Assembly: GCA_003223215.1 (NCBI GenBank)
Contig: QHYH01000103.1
Location: forward strand, 23,225 to 87,224
DNA: 64,000 bases
Direction of reading: 5' to 3'
Source: Acidobacteriota bacterium
GTDB taxonomy: Bacteria > Acidobacteriota > Terriglobia > Acidiferrales > UBA7541
Positions within the stretch are counted from its first letter, which is position 1; each line of letters opens with the position of its first letter. The notes beneath the pieces were generated by a model, which was given only the letters and a program-made list of their open reading frames with translations, did no database searches and was not told the origin of the DNA. The translations under genes and the position numbers were made by a program. This document shows, piece by piece, positions 45,656 through 54,275 of the stretch.

Positions 45656-46567
45656 ATGGACTTCGACCAACTTACGACTTTCGTCTATGTTGCCAAGCTG
45701 AAGAGTTTCTCGCGCGCGGGACAGAAAGTGTTCCGCTCGCAGTCCGCCGTGAGCGCGCAAATCCGCCAACTGGAGCAGGCTTACAAGGCCAAGCTGCTTG
45801 ACCGCTCGGCAAAGTCCGTGGAGCTGACGCCGGCCGGCCAAGTGCTTTTCGAATACGCGGACAAGCTGCTGAAGCTGCGGGACGAATCCATTCAAATCGT
45901 TGCGGACCGGGGTGACGTGGTGCAGGGCCCGGTGGTTTTCGGCGCGAATGAAGCGACATGCCTGTATCTACTGCCCGACATTTTTGCGGAATTTCAACAC
46001 CGCTACCCTCAGGTGCACATCAGCATTTACAGGAATTTCAGCCACAAGATTTTGCAGCGCGTGGAAGATGGGTCGATTGACGTGGGCATCGTGACGCTGC
46101 CGGTGAAGTCTCCGAACTTAAAGGTGCATAGCATTTATCGGGACCGCTTGCGGTTTATGGTCAGCACACGGAATCCGCTGGCGGACCGGTCGAAGATTAC
46201 CCTGGAAGAAGTGGCGAGCCAGCCGCTGATTTTTCCGCGTACGGGTTACACCCGACAGGTGCTCGATAAACTGTTCCGGCCCTATCGCTCGCGGATTCAC
46301 GTGGCGATGGAATTGCCAAGCGTGGGCATGATTAAGCGGTTCGTAGTGGCCGACGCGGGAGTGTCGTTCATCAGCGAAAGCTTTGCGCGAGATTACGTAA
46401 AAGCCGGGGAAGTGAAGCTGCTGAATGTTGAGGGGCTCGATCTTTGGCGCGAGTTGGGCTTGATCTACCGGCGCGATCGCAGCTTACCGCGCGCCGCGCA
46501 CGCGTTGATTGGCATGATCCGTGAAATGCGCAAACCTTCCGAACCGAGCATAGCGGCTGCGAGCTAG
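45656..46567 (+). CDS. LysR family transcriptional regulator
   Basis: 303 residues. The N-terminal winged helix-turn-helix is typical (LTTFVYVAKLKSFSRAGQKV, SQSAVSAQIRQLEQ), followed by a periplasmic-binding-protein-like effector domain (about 90-295). TATAAT lies at 45631-45636. It reads in the same direction as gltB, 66 bases downstream, unlike the usual divergent arrangement. Control of glutamate synthase is plausible from position but not shown. The effector is unknown. Confidence 0.9.
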   Translation: MDFDQLTTFVYVAKLKSFSRAGQKVFRSQSAVSAQIRQLEQAYKAKLLDRSAKSVELTPAGQVLFEYADKLLKLRDESIQIVADRGDVVQGPVVFGANEATCLYLLPDIFAEFQHRYPQVHISIYRNFSHKILQRVEDGSIDVGIVTLPVKSPNLKVHSIYRDRLRFMVSTRNPLADRSKITLEEVASQPLIFPRTGYTRQVLDKLFRPYRSRIHVAMELPSVGMIKRFVVADAGVSFISESFARDYVKAGEVKLLNVEGLDLWRELGLIYRRDRSLPRAAHALIGMIREMRKPSEPSIAAAS

Positions 46568-46602
46568 ACCGGCCGAAGAAATCCCCCCGCCCTGGAACTG
46601 GT

Positions 46603-47628
46603 TTAATCTTTCGGACCCTGCTTAGTGACGCTGAACTCGAGGCTGGCGATCGAGCGGGCGATGACGTTTTCCTGAATCTGGATGAGATCGCTGTCGGCGT
46701 AGGTCATGGCCAGCACCGTGAGCATGTCCTTGCTGCGCGCGATGACTACAAGCCTTCCTGACCAGTCACGGTCGTCGGCTTTGCCGCGGTATCGATAATC
46801 AACCGCAGGCATTCCGCCGACGACGGTTTTCTTCTGCGAGACGCGTTGATAGTTCACGTAAACGTCGTGCAGGCGCTTTTCGACGGCGGCAGCTGCCGCA
46901 TCCAGCGACTCCTTGGTCTTCTCCTCGCCGACCACCATGAGCGTGGATTCGTCGATCGTGCCCATGGCGACGATGGCGTTGGGAAGGGCGCTGCGCGCGT
47001 CTTCGATGAGGTTCCAGCTCGGCGCCTTGTACATTTGAAAGCCGTGCGTGTAATTGGTGTACAGATTGCCGGTGATTACCTCGCGATTTTCGGGAACTTC
47101 AGGCTCTTTGGGCTGAGCAGGAGCTGTTGCCGCGGGCGCTGTCGCTGCTTCCGGCGCAGACGTGTTGGCGGTAGCGTCGGCTTTCGCGGCGGCGACCGCG
47201 GTCTTTGATGGTGTTTTTTCGGATTTCAGGCTAGATGCCGGGACCGTCGTTTTTAGGCTGGCGTTAGCGGGCATAGCGCCATCTTTGGTATTCGCAGCAG
47301 ATGCGACCGCCGGCTCGGTTTTTGGTTGCGCTTCGCCAGCCGGTTTTGACGGATGCGGAGGAGTCTCTTTCTTCGCTGTGGGTGCGGGTTCGGATTTCGC
47401 CGGAGGCGTCGTTGGAGTAATGGAGGCGATTTTGTCCTTCTCGACGAGTACATATCCATAGTCGGTTTTGACTTTGAACATGTTCTCTTCGTAGGCCACG
47501 ATCACGCCGTAGAGTTTTTTCCCGTCTTTCAAGCGGATTTCGTCGGCGCGCGCAGAGTAAGCCAGGGCTGCGAGCGCCAAAACTGCCGCCGCAAGGAAAA
47601 AGGGGCCGCGCTTGGTGGGGACACGCAT
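46603..47628 (-). CDS. Secreted protein with LSm/SH3-like N-terminal domain
   Basis: 341 residues. A signal peptide ends at SARA. A small beta domain follows (DEIRLKDGKKLYGVIVAYEE, then YVLVEKDKIASITP), then a 110-residue Ala/Pro/Lys/Thr linker, and a C-terminal globular domain of about 150 residues (TNYTHGFQMYKAPSWNLIED, VVGGMPAVDYRYRGKADDRD, LVVIARSKDMLTVLAMTYAD) resembling PsbP-like or stress-protein domains. Function unknown. It converges with the LysR gene. The N-terminal domain is of the same kind as in 19117-19950. Confidence 0.72.
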   Translation of the reverse strand: MRVPTKRGPFFLAAAVLALAALAYSARADEIRLKDGKKLYGVIVAYEENMFKVKTDYGYVLVEKDKIASITPTTPPAKSEPAPTAKKETPPHPSKPAGEAQPKTEPAVASAANTKDGAMPANASLKTTVPASSLKSEKTPSKTAVAAAKADATANTSAPEAATAPAATAPAQPKEPEVPENREVITGNLYTNYTHGFQMYKAPSWNLIEDARSALPNAIVAMGTIDESTLMVVGEEKTKESLDAAAAAVEKRLHDVYVNYQRVSQKKTVVGGMPAVDYRYRGKADDRDWSGRLVVIARSKDMLTVLAMTYADSDLIQIQENVIARSIASLEFSVTKQGPKD

Positions 47629-47823
47629 AGAAAAAGTATCCCGCCAGCAAAAGCAGCCCGCAACTTTTATGCGCCGGGCGGTGTCCGGCGTGCTACCTCC
47701 GCCAGCAGCGTACGGATGCGGCTCACCAGGCGGCCGAGTTCCTGGAGCGCGGCGCGCAGGCGCGCGCGGAACGGTTCCGGCAATTGCGCGTGAGTCTGCT
47801 GGAGCGCCAGCGCTTCCGCAACA

Positions 47824-49281
47824 CTAGGCCGTTGGGCTGGTGGCGTAATGCTCGCGAGGGGCGAGGCCTTTGCCGTAAAAAGCGGCGTTCCAGCCCAGGC
47901 GGCTGCGCACGCGGTCCATTTCGCGGTTCAGATAGGAGCGGCGGTTCGTGCGGTTATCGAACAATTCATTTTGGCGGCGGTCGGCTTCGAGATTTGTCAC
48001 GCTGACCCCGGCCAGCCGTACGGCCACGCGCCGCGTGAACAGTTTGCCGAACAGTTCCTTGGCGGCGACGAGCAATTCGCGCCCGTCGTTGGCGGGTTTG
48101 CTGAGCCGCACCGTCTGGTGTGCGGAAAAATGGTCCACATAACGGAGGTGCAAGCCGAGGGTGCGCGCCTGCTTGCCGTACTTGCGCAGGGTCCAGCCGA
48201 CCCGCTCGCTGAGATACTCGATCAGGCCGCCGAGAAATTCCGTGTCGATGGTGCCGCCTTCAATGGTGGTTTCGCGAGAAACGGATTTCGGCGTCGAAAG
48301 CACGAGCACTTCGCGGCCGTCGAGGCCGCGGGCGCGCTCCCAGATTTGCTGGCCGATGGCTCCGCCGAAGGCCGCTTGCAGGGCGGCCTTCGGCACGCGG
48401 CGCAATTGGCCGATGGTGGCGATGCCGTGCTCGGCCAGCGCGCCGGCATGCACGTGGCAGATGCCGTGGAGCTTCTCGACCGGCAGCGGCGTCAGGAAAG
48501 ACTCTTCTTCGCCGGGCGCGACCATGCGGAAGCCGTGCGGCCGCTCCAGCCGCGAGGCGATCGAGGCGACCACCTTCGTGCGCGCCGCGCCAAGCGAAAC
48601 GCTCAACCGAGTGCGGCTGAAGATTTCCGCCTGCAAGCGCCGCAGCGTGGCTTCGTAATCCGGGTAGAGCCGCTCGGTGCCGGCAAAGTCGAGGTAAAAG
48701 TCGTCGAGCGCCGCGGTTTCGACCGCAGGCGTGTACGTTTCCAGGATGCGTCGCACGCCTTCGGCAAAATCAGCGTAGTGTTCGTACTGGCCGGGGACAA
48801 CGATGGCTCTGGGGCAAACGCGCAGCGCTTCGCGGAAGCTCATCGCGGTTTTCACGCCAAGCGCCTTCGCTTGGTAGCTCGCGGAAGCCACACAGCCGCG
48901 CCCCACCAGCACGGGCTTGCCGCGGAGCCGAGGATTCAGCACCTGCTCAACCGAGGCAAAAAACGCGTCCACATCCGCGTGGACGATATGGGGGATTTTG
49001 CGGATGGGAGCCTTGCATAGTCCTAGCCAGGCCCAGGCAGACCAGGGATTTTTCTCCGCGGTCGGCTCGGGCTGCGGCGTCTGCGGCAAAGCCGTGTCGG
49101 AAGAATCCGCAGGGCTATCGGCTGCTTCGCGGTTTTCCTCTTCGGCGGCTGAAGCCGCAGGGCGATCGCTTGCCTGGCCCTGCCCATCGGGTAGGCGGGC
49201 GGCAAGCAGGCCCTGCGATACATCTGCCCGCAGGGATTCAAGCGTGGGAGTGAGAGTTTCGCTTTCAACACGGAGGTCCAT
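47824..49281 (-). CDS. dinB: Y-family DNA polymerase (Pol IV-like) with N-terminal extension
   Basis: About 485 residues from the ATG at 49281 (CAGGAG six bases upstream). The first 100 residues are a low-complexity Ala/Glu/Pro-rich extension not found in E. coli Pol IV. The polymerase core starts at HADVDAFFASVEQV and continues through YQAKALGVKTAMSF. The second acidic motif reads ALDDFYLDF where SIDEAYLD is usual, so Ser is Leu and Glu is Asp; metal binding could still occur. Helix-hairpin-helix (LAEHGIATIGQLRRVP) and little-finger parts follow, with no clear clamp-binding peptide. Such enzymes copy past damaged bases. No imuA or dnaE2 lies nearby. Confidence 0.88.
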   Translation of the reverse strand: MDLRVESETLTPTLESLRADVSQGLLAARLPDGQGQASDRPAASAAEEENREAADSPADSSDTALPQTPQPEPTAEKNPWSAWAWLGLCKAPIRKIPHIVHADVDAFFASVEQVLNPRLRGKPVLVGRGCVASASYQAKALGVKTAMSFREALRVCPRAIVVPGQYEHYADFAEGVRRILETYTPAVETAALDDFYLDFAGTERLYPDYEATLRRLQAEIFSRTRLSVSLGAARTKVVASIASRLERPHGFRMVAPGEEESFLTPLPVEKLHGICHVHAGALAEHGIATIGQLRRVPKAALQAAFGGAIGQQIWERARGLDGREVLVLSTPKSVSRETTIEGGTIDTEFLGGLIEYLSERVGWTLRKYGKQARTLGLHLRYVDHFSAHQTVRLSKPANDGRELLVAAKELFGKLFTRRVAVRLAGVSVTNLEADRRQNELFDNRTNRRSYLNREMDRVRSRLGWNAAFYGKGLAPREHYATSPTA

Positions 49282-49328
49282 CAGGGCTCCTGGTGGCTGT
49301 GACTGCAAACGGTGGTCACAGCAGGGAA

Positions 49329-49400
49329 GGGGGCAACGTAAACTGTCGTCGGAGCGAAGCAAGCGCCTCGCGTCGAGGGATCGCTTTTGCGACTGCCCCC
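49329..49400. repeat. Inverted repeat closing a 72-base domain
   Basis: GGGGGCA (49329-49335) pairs perfectly with TGCCCCC (49394-49400). The enclosed 58 bases contain further short complementary segments. It could be part of a structured RNA. Confidence 0.45.
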
Positions 49401-49454
49401 TCACTGTGCCTGCGGTAGGCAGGCCGGGCTTACGGCTCGGAAGTCTTCAACGGA

Positions 49455-49503
49455 CGGCAACCGGCTCGTGAGAGCCAAGGGAAGGCAATGGAGCCGGTTG
49501 CCG
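49455..49503. repeat. Perfect 13-bp inverted repeat
   Basis: CGGCAACCGGCTC (49455-49467) and GAGCCGGTTGCCG (49491-49503) are perfectly complementary with 23 bases between. This is far longer than expected by chance at this distance and suggests an RNA hairpin or a protein-binding palindrome. Confidence 0.6.
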
Positions 49504-49652
49504 CTTCACCCTCTGGCCCTTGAAGGCCGAAGGGCTCACCCCGCCGCCTGTTCGGCAGGAGGCGGGGCCGTCTCCCGTTTCCTCTACCGCCCCGACTATA
49601 GGCGAATAGAAAGCGAAAGTCAAGGCCCTTTCTTTGGCGGCTTTGGCGTTCC

Positions 49653-49889
49653 GTTTAGCAGATGCGCCGTAAGGCTCCGTTCTTGAGAACGGGGATATAA
49701 GGCGCAGGTTTTGGTGTAGAGTTCTTTTGTCGCAAGACCTAGGGCCGGGCAGGCTCGATGTGAAGCCTGCGGAGATGCGGCGCAGTAGGGCCCATCGATG
49801 AAACAGGAACCCGCCGAAAGTGCTCTGGTTCAAACCAAACCAGGCTTCGTAGGAATCCTCGCCTTTTTTAATGGCGGGGAGGATGTCAA
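49653..49889 (+). mobile_element. IS200/IS605-like right end / omegaRNA-like structured element, copy C
   Basis: 237 bases. Its 5' domain folds into two nested stems: an outer GCGCC/GGCGC and an inner CCGTTC-TTGA-GAACGG. An extra hairpin (GCAGGCT/AGCCTGC) is found near the middle. The 3' end is the hairpin CCTCGCC/GGCGGGG followed by GAGGATGTCAA. It is nearly identical to copy D at 57592-57818 on the other strand, apart from about 10 extra bases. The tRNA-Gln gene lies about 130 bases downstream. No tnpA or tnpB is adjacent. Confidence 0.65.
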
Positions 49890-50021
49890 AGAATCTTGCG
49901 GAAGTTCGGATGCGAGTGGCGGACAGCAAAACAGGCGATTTTCTCCACTCGTTTGCTTTGACCCAATTGACCCTCGCGCTGACGTTGCTGCATGATGTTA
50001 AAATCAATGCTTGCTAACGTC

Positions 50022-50096
50022 TCCGGGATCGTCTAATCGGTAGGACATCAGCCTTTGGAGCTGAGTATCCTGGTTCGAGTCCAGGTCCCGGAACCA
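50022..50096 (+). tRNA. tRNA-Gln (anticodon TTG)
   Basis: A complete 75-base tRNA including encoded CCA. The acceptor TCCGGGA pairs with TCCCGGA (one G-T), the anticodon arm is TCAGC-CTTTGGA-GCTGA with anticodon TTG, and the T-loop is TTCGAGT. It reads CAA. Confidence 0.95.
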
Positions 50097-50144
50097 AACT
50101 CCCATGCGTTAGATTCTTTCCCTCTTCGACTAAATCACTTCCAA

Positions 50145-51771
50145 CTACATTTCGCGGTAGTTCAACAAGAGAATGCCGATCAGCGAGATACGTACCGGCC
50201 AGAGCCGCGTCAACCAAGCGCGCGTGTGATTCTCCGCTGGAAGGCGAAGCTCGAGCCAGCGCGACCAGCCGGCCATCACCGCGAGAATCGCCAGCGGGAT
50301 GTGACTCAACTCGGCCAGAACTTCTTCTTTCACATCGCCGAGGCTGTGGGAATGCGTGAGCAACAGCGCGCCAGAGACCGCGATGAGCATCGGGAACACC
50401 AGCCGGATGGTGGCAGATGCGACGCGGCCAGTCTGTACGCGCCATTCGAATACGGCTAGGGCGGCGACCAGCGCCGCAAAGACGCGGTGCAACAAGACCT
50501 CTGGATCCGCAACGTGACCCAAAAGCCGTTTGGGCCGAGCGGCCAGACCTCCGGGTCGCTTCTCAAAAAAAGAAAAATGGAAAGGCCCAGAAAAAGCAGC
50601 GGCCAGTTGCTCACCCAGGAGATTCTCCGGGTTTGCGCAAGAACCGCGAGAAACCGACGGAAAGAACAATGATCCCCGCCGAATGATGGTTGTACTCGGA
50701 CCAGGCCTTCTCGGCGGGAGTGTTGGGGCGCGTGCCGGATTGCCCGGGGACAAAAGATTCCGTGGAAAGCGATCCCATCTCGAAGGCCCTTTTTTGGGCG
50801 GCATAGACTTCTTCGGGCAGATCTTTCTTGGCAGGACTTGAGAGGCGCGGCGGACGCGGAGTCATGCGCGCGTAAATTTCCGCGCCCGAGACACGATCTT
50901 GCGTGAGGTCGGCGGCAGGAGGAAGCGAGGTCAGTGAAGCAGCCGCGAGAATTACAGTAACGCCGATGCCGATTTCTGCTTCGCCGAAACGTTTAAGGCT
51001 CGAGAGGATGGAGCTGGCTTCGCCGTGGCGGACCAGTTGAAAATTCAGCGCGCCGAGAAACAAAAGCAGTCCGAAAAGAATCCATGGCGCCGTAGGAAGT
51101 TCCATAAACGGCACTGAGCGAACCGACATACGAGAAACTCAAGATCAGTCCAGCCGAAGCAACGATGGCCACGCTCATGAGGGCCAACCGAGAGAATCTG
51201 GCGCTGAGCTGTCGCACAAAATCAGGGGAAGACGCGAGCCGGATGGCCATCAGCAGGAAAGGCAGGCCACCCAGCCACGCGGCGGCAGCAAGCTGATGCA
51301 GTGCCGTAACAAAAACCAGCGGAAGGCGGTGTTCGAGACGAGCCATAGCGTGGCTCGTCAAAACAGAGGAGGCCATGATCGCTGCTGCAGGAAGCAAGAA
51401 GCCGCGATGAGAACCCGCGCGACCGGCGGAGGACAGTGCAACGATTGCGAAACACGCGCCCAGGCCGAGGGCACCGGCTAAAACAAAATTCGCGGCGATG
51501 ATGTCAGAGAGGCCCATTTCCGCGGACTGCATCAGAATGAACGCGTTCGCCACGAGATGAGAGGTTTGCATCGCACTGAGCGCCAACGCGAAGCGGCGTA
51601 TCCAGCCCAGGCACGAATCTTTAGTGTCCTCAAAATCCCTGCCGGAACCTCGAAGGACAAGCAACAGAAAAATAACTCCGCCGACAGTAAGCGACTGAAA
51701 AGCCAGGCTGGCACCGCAAAGGACCACGGAAAGGAAGCCAAAAATCTGTAGCAGGCGCCCACTGGTCCAGG
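50145..51771 (-). pseudogene. copD: copD-like copper resistance membrane protein, disrupted by frameshifts
   Basis: Minus-strand translation gives CopD-like sequence that jumps between frames. The first part (ALHQLAAAAWLGGLPFLLM, LSAVYGTSYGAMD) runs to about 51090. The next (ILFGLLLFLGALNFQLVRHG to GFSRFLRKPGE) lies in another frame until about 50635. It then continues as SNWPLLFLGLSIFLFLRSDP in a third register, and after about 50510 as DPEVLLHRVFAALVAALAVF to the end. At least three indels are needed, and one in-frame TGA results. The reading is a decayed CopD (copper import or tolerance membrane protein) beside copC. Sequencing error in an assembled genome would look the same. No clear start codon is seen upstream of 51727. 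Confidence 0.75.
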
Positions 51772-52149
51772 TCAGGGCTTTACCACGGTAAACGAAATTT
51801 CGCCGCGCGTGATGTGTCCGTCGGAAGCGAGCACCTGCCAGCGAAGGCGGTAAACACCGGGACGCAGTCCCCTGGCCTTTGCGGAAATGGTGTTGGGGGG
51901 ATCTTGCCCGCTGATTTCGAGTGTCTGCAAGGAACCATCCGGATCAACGAGGATAAGGCGCGTGCGAGCGGCGTCAATGCGGACATTGACGTGCAGCCGA
52001 AGCGGAACATCAGGGCCAGGGATGGAACTCTTCAAGGCCGGGCTGGATTCCAAAAGAACCGCATGCGCAAAAGCGGATGCGCCGAGCAGGAGCGATGCGG
52101 CCGCCACGAAAAACAGAAATGCCAGGAGAATCCGACGACCTGCGTACAT
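51772..52149 (-). CDS. copC: CopC-like periplasmic copper-binding protein
   Basis: About 125 residues from the ATG at 52149 with AAGGCGG five bases upstream. A signal peptide is followed by the mature N terminus HAVLLESSPA, whose first histidine is the copper ligand in the CopC family. The beta-sandwich continues (LRLHVNVRIDAARTRLILVD) and ends with YRLRWQVLASDGHITRGEIS, where the DGH motif supplies another ligand. CopC carries copper to CopD. The adjacent copD reading is broken, so this copper system may be partly inactive. Confidence 0.85.
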   Translation of the reverse strand: MYAGRRILLAFLFFVAAASLLLGASAFAHAVLLESSPALKSSIPGPDVPLRLHVNVRIDAARTRLILVDPDGSLQTLEISGQDPPNTISAKARGLRPGVYRLRWQVLASDGHITRGEISFTVVKP

Positions 52150-52307
52150 TGCCGCCTTCTTCGCCAACTGCGGCGAAGCCAACGATGTGATGCACGTTCA
52201 ATTTTGCGAACGAAGTCCAGTTTCGCACCGCCACATGCGCCTGCCATGTTTCTCGACCAACACTCAGTCGAAGAGCTTCGTCAATACTCTCGCGGCTCGA
52301 CAATTGG

Positions 52308-53185
52308 CTAGCGGCTCGGGCTCTTTTCCAGCAGGATTAACGGGGTGCCGCGTGAAGCGTTGGGCTGCGTGGTCTTTGCGACATCGATGCGTTCCGGTGG
52401 CACATTCTCTTCGCCTCCATAATCTGTGACATAGTGCAAGCGCCCTCCATGTACCCAATAGCGGATAAGGCTGTACATCGAGCCATCGCGCAACTGAAGT
52501 AAGGTGACTGGCGGCTCGACTTTCACGGCTGAAGGGGAAGATTCCGCGTCCTGGGGCGGAGCCGACGGAGCTAACCCGGAAGAATCCGAAGGCGTCTGCG
52601 ATTCCACCGACTCGGAGGAGGCGCGCCTGACACGCCGGCAAACAAGGAATCAGACCAAAAGTATCCGTGGAGCGTGCGGGAGAAGAGGCGATGTGAAAAG
52701 AAAGGATTCCCGAAGCAGTCAAAGTCGTCCGGAAACAAAAAGCTATGCCAGGTGAAACGGAAAGAATCGCAAAAACCCGCATCGAACGGATTGGCCCCGA
52801 AAGGCTTGTGGGGAGCGAAGCCGGCCGCAAATTGGCCACGCACTGTGTGCCGAGGTTGCCCATCGAGTGCCATGCTAGGACTAGGCAACATCACGACCTT
52901 GCCGTGAACAAAGGCGGCCCCCGCCAGAGGTGGCAGTTCGCCGCCGCGGCTGCCGGGTCCCTTTTCAAATTGTGAACCGCCCTTGCCGGGATGATGCCCA
53001 AACATGTGGCCAAGGGACTGCCCAAGGGATTGACCGACAGAATGCCCGGAAAGGCCTCCGCTGCCAGACTGGCCACCGCCATGACCACGGCCCTGACCAC
53101 CGCCGCTGCCGTGTTGTGCATAAAGGGACGGAGAAACAAAGAACGCGAGCGGAATGGCAAGCAAAAAACAGATATGGCGATCCAT
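52308..53185 (-). pseudogene. Gly-rich secreted protein gene split by a frameshift
   Basis: An ATG at 53185 with GGAGG upstream begins a signal peptide (ICFLLAIPLAFFVSPSLYA) and a Gly/His/Ser-rich segment (GGGQGRGHGGGQSGSGGLSG) and reads to a stop near 52571. The neighbouring frame continues from about 52620 to 52308 as SSESVESQTPSDSSG, then VTLLQLRDGSMYSLIRYWVH, GGRLHYVTDYGG and a short tail. This C-terminal module is a common ending of such secreted proteins, so one indel near 52620 splits a single gene. It may still give a truncated product. No recognised function. Confidence 0.6.
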
Positions 53186-53293
53186 AGCCGACCTCCCGCT
53201 AACCAGGAATCTACTCCAACTGGATGTCGATTGGCAGTCGGGAGCTGGCTACAGGTGATCCGCTCCAAGCAAAGCTGTCTGATTCGCGGAATT

Positions 53294-53992
53294 TTACCTG
53301 TAGTGGGCAACGACCTCGCCATTTTCGATGTGCAAATCCGCAATCTGGCGCGGAAGCTTCAGCTTCTCGCGATTCTCTGACTCCATCAGACGGCGCACCG
53401 CCGATTCGAGGGTGGACTGCGGGATCGGGAGCGAGCCAACCTGCCCGCTCAAGGGTGCAAAATTCAGATACCCATTCTGCGCGCTGAGGCGTCCTTCGAG
53501 CTGCAAGGTCATGTCTTTCCCGTGCACGTCGAAGAGGACATAAGCTTTGACGCGATCGTCGACCAACTGAATTTTGACGTCGCGCACATTCGAACGCATC
53601 TGCTTGACGTCTTGCGGAGTGGGGCCGGCATCGTCAGATGTTCCTGGTTGCTCGGTCGCAGGCCCAGGTTTTGCGGCGCGCTTGCCGGACAATTCCAGAT
53701 GGGACGAGAGGTAGGAATTCAGCTCGGTTTCGTCCATGCGCAATGTCGCCGGCTGGCCATTAGCGACCGTACGTTCCGCCTCTTCAAACTTCTGCTCGGC
53801 GCGGGCCGCGGCCTGCGGGCTGGTTTCAATTGGAGGCGGCGGCGTCTTGTGGAGCACCAGAATCAGTGTAAGGATCGCCCCGGCGTAAGTGCTCCAGCGC
53901 ACAATGCGAAAGATCACCTCCGACAGACTGGTCCGACTTGCGCCTGCGTGCGCAAATTGCGGCTCCTCCAGCGGTGGAATGTATGGCGTCAT
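53294..53992 (-). CDS. Single-span membrane protein, hypothetical
   Basis: About 232 residues from the ATG at 53992, which follows GGGAGGGG. A short cytoplasmic segment precedes one membrane helix (STYAGAILTLILVLH). The periplasmic part has a helical segment (RAEQKFEEAERTVANGQPAT), then ATLRMDETELNSYLSSHLEL and a beta-rich domain (VKIQLVDDRVKAYVLFDVHG, LPRQIADLHIENGEVVAHYR). The pattern resembles envelope lipid-binding-type domains, but no family is certain. It stands alone, oriented opposite to the patatin gene. Confidence 0.65.
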   Translation of the reverse strand: MTPYIPPLEEPQFAHAGASRTSLSEVIFRIVRWSTYAGAILTLILVLHKTPPPPIETSPQAAARAEQKFEEAERTVANGQPATLRMDETELNSYLSSHLELSGKRAAKPGPATEQPGTSDDAGPTPQDVKQMRSNVRDVKIQLVDDRVKAYVLFDVHGKDMTLQLEGRLSAQNGYLNFAPLSGQVGSLPIPQSTLESAVRRLMESENREKLKLPRQIADLHIENGEVVAHYR

Positions 53993-54275
53993 GAGCCCCT
54001 CCCTGCGACCATCAGCGTCACAAAGCATGCAATCGGTGGGGACGTCGGTCTACACCGATTAACGCTAGCTCTCGACAACCTGCCGGACAAGCAAACCGTG
54101 ACCATCGGGAGCCCAATGCAACAACCTACATTCGGCCTGCCATTTCTCGCTACAAAAAAGTACCGAAACCAAGTCCAGTTCGACTCTTGCTGGAACTCAC
54201 ATGCTGGGCCAAACTCTCTCTAGAAGCAGCACTTGAAATTTCCGTGTTGTCTCACCCCTAGCCGAGGAGGCCTGC

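Larger units (their letters stand above)
49282..49652. other. Self-complementary leader region upstream of dinB
   Basis: No gene is supported. The stretch is dense in inverted repeats: those at 49329-49400 and 49455-49503, plus short GC-rich hairpins near 49406 and 49540-49565. Read on the minus strand it would form a structured RNA or 5' leader of dinB; it matches no RNA family I can name. RNase P, tmRNA and SRP RNA cores are not present. Confidence 0.45.

Noticed and set aside
49653..49889. RNase P, tmRNA or SRP RNA in the structured repeats or the dinB leader
   Set aside because: Core motifs such as GAGGAAAGTCC (RNase P) or a tRNA-like end (tmRNA) are missing, and the elements are multi-copy.
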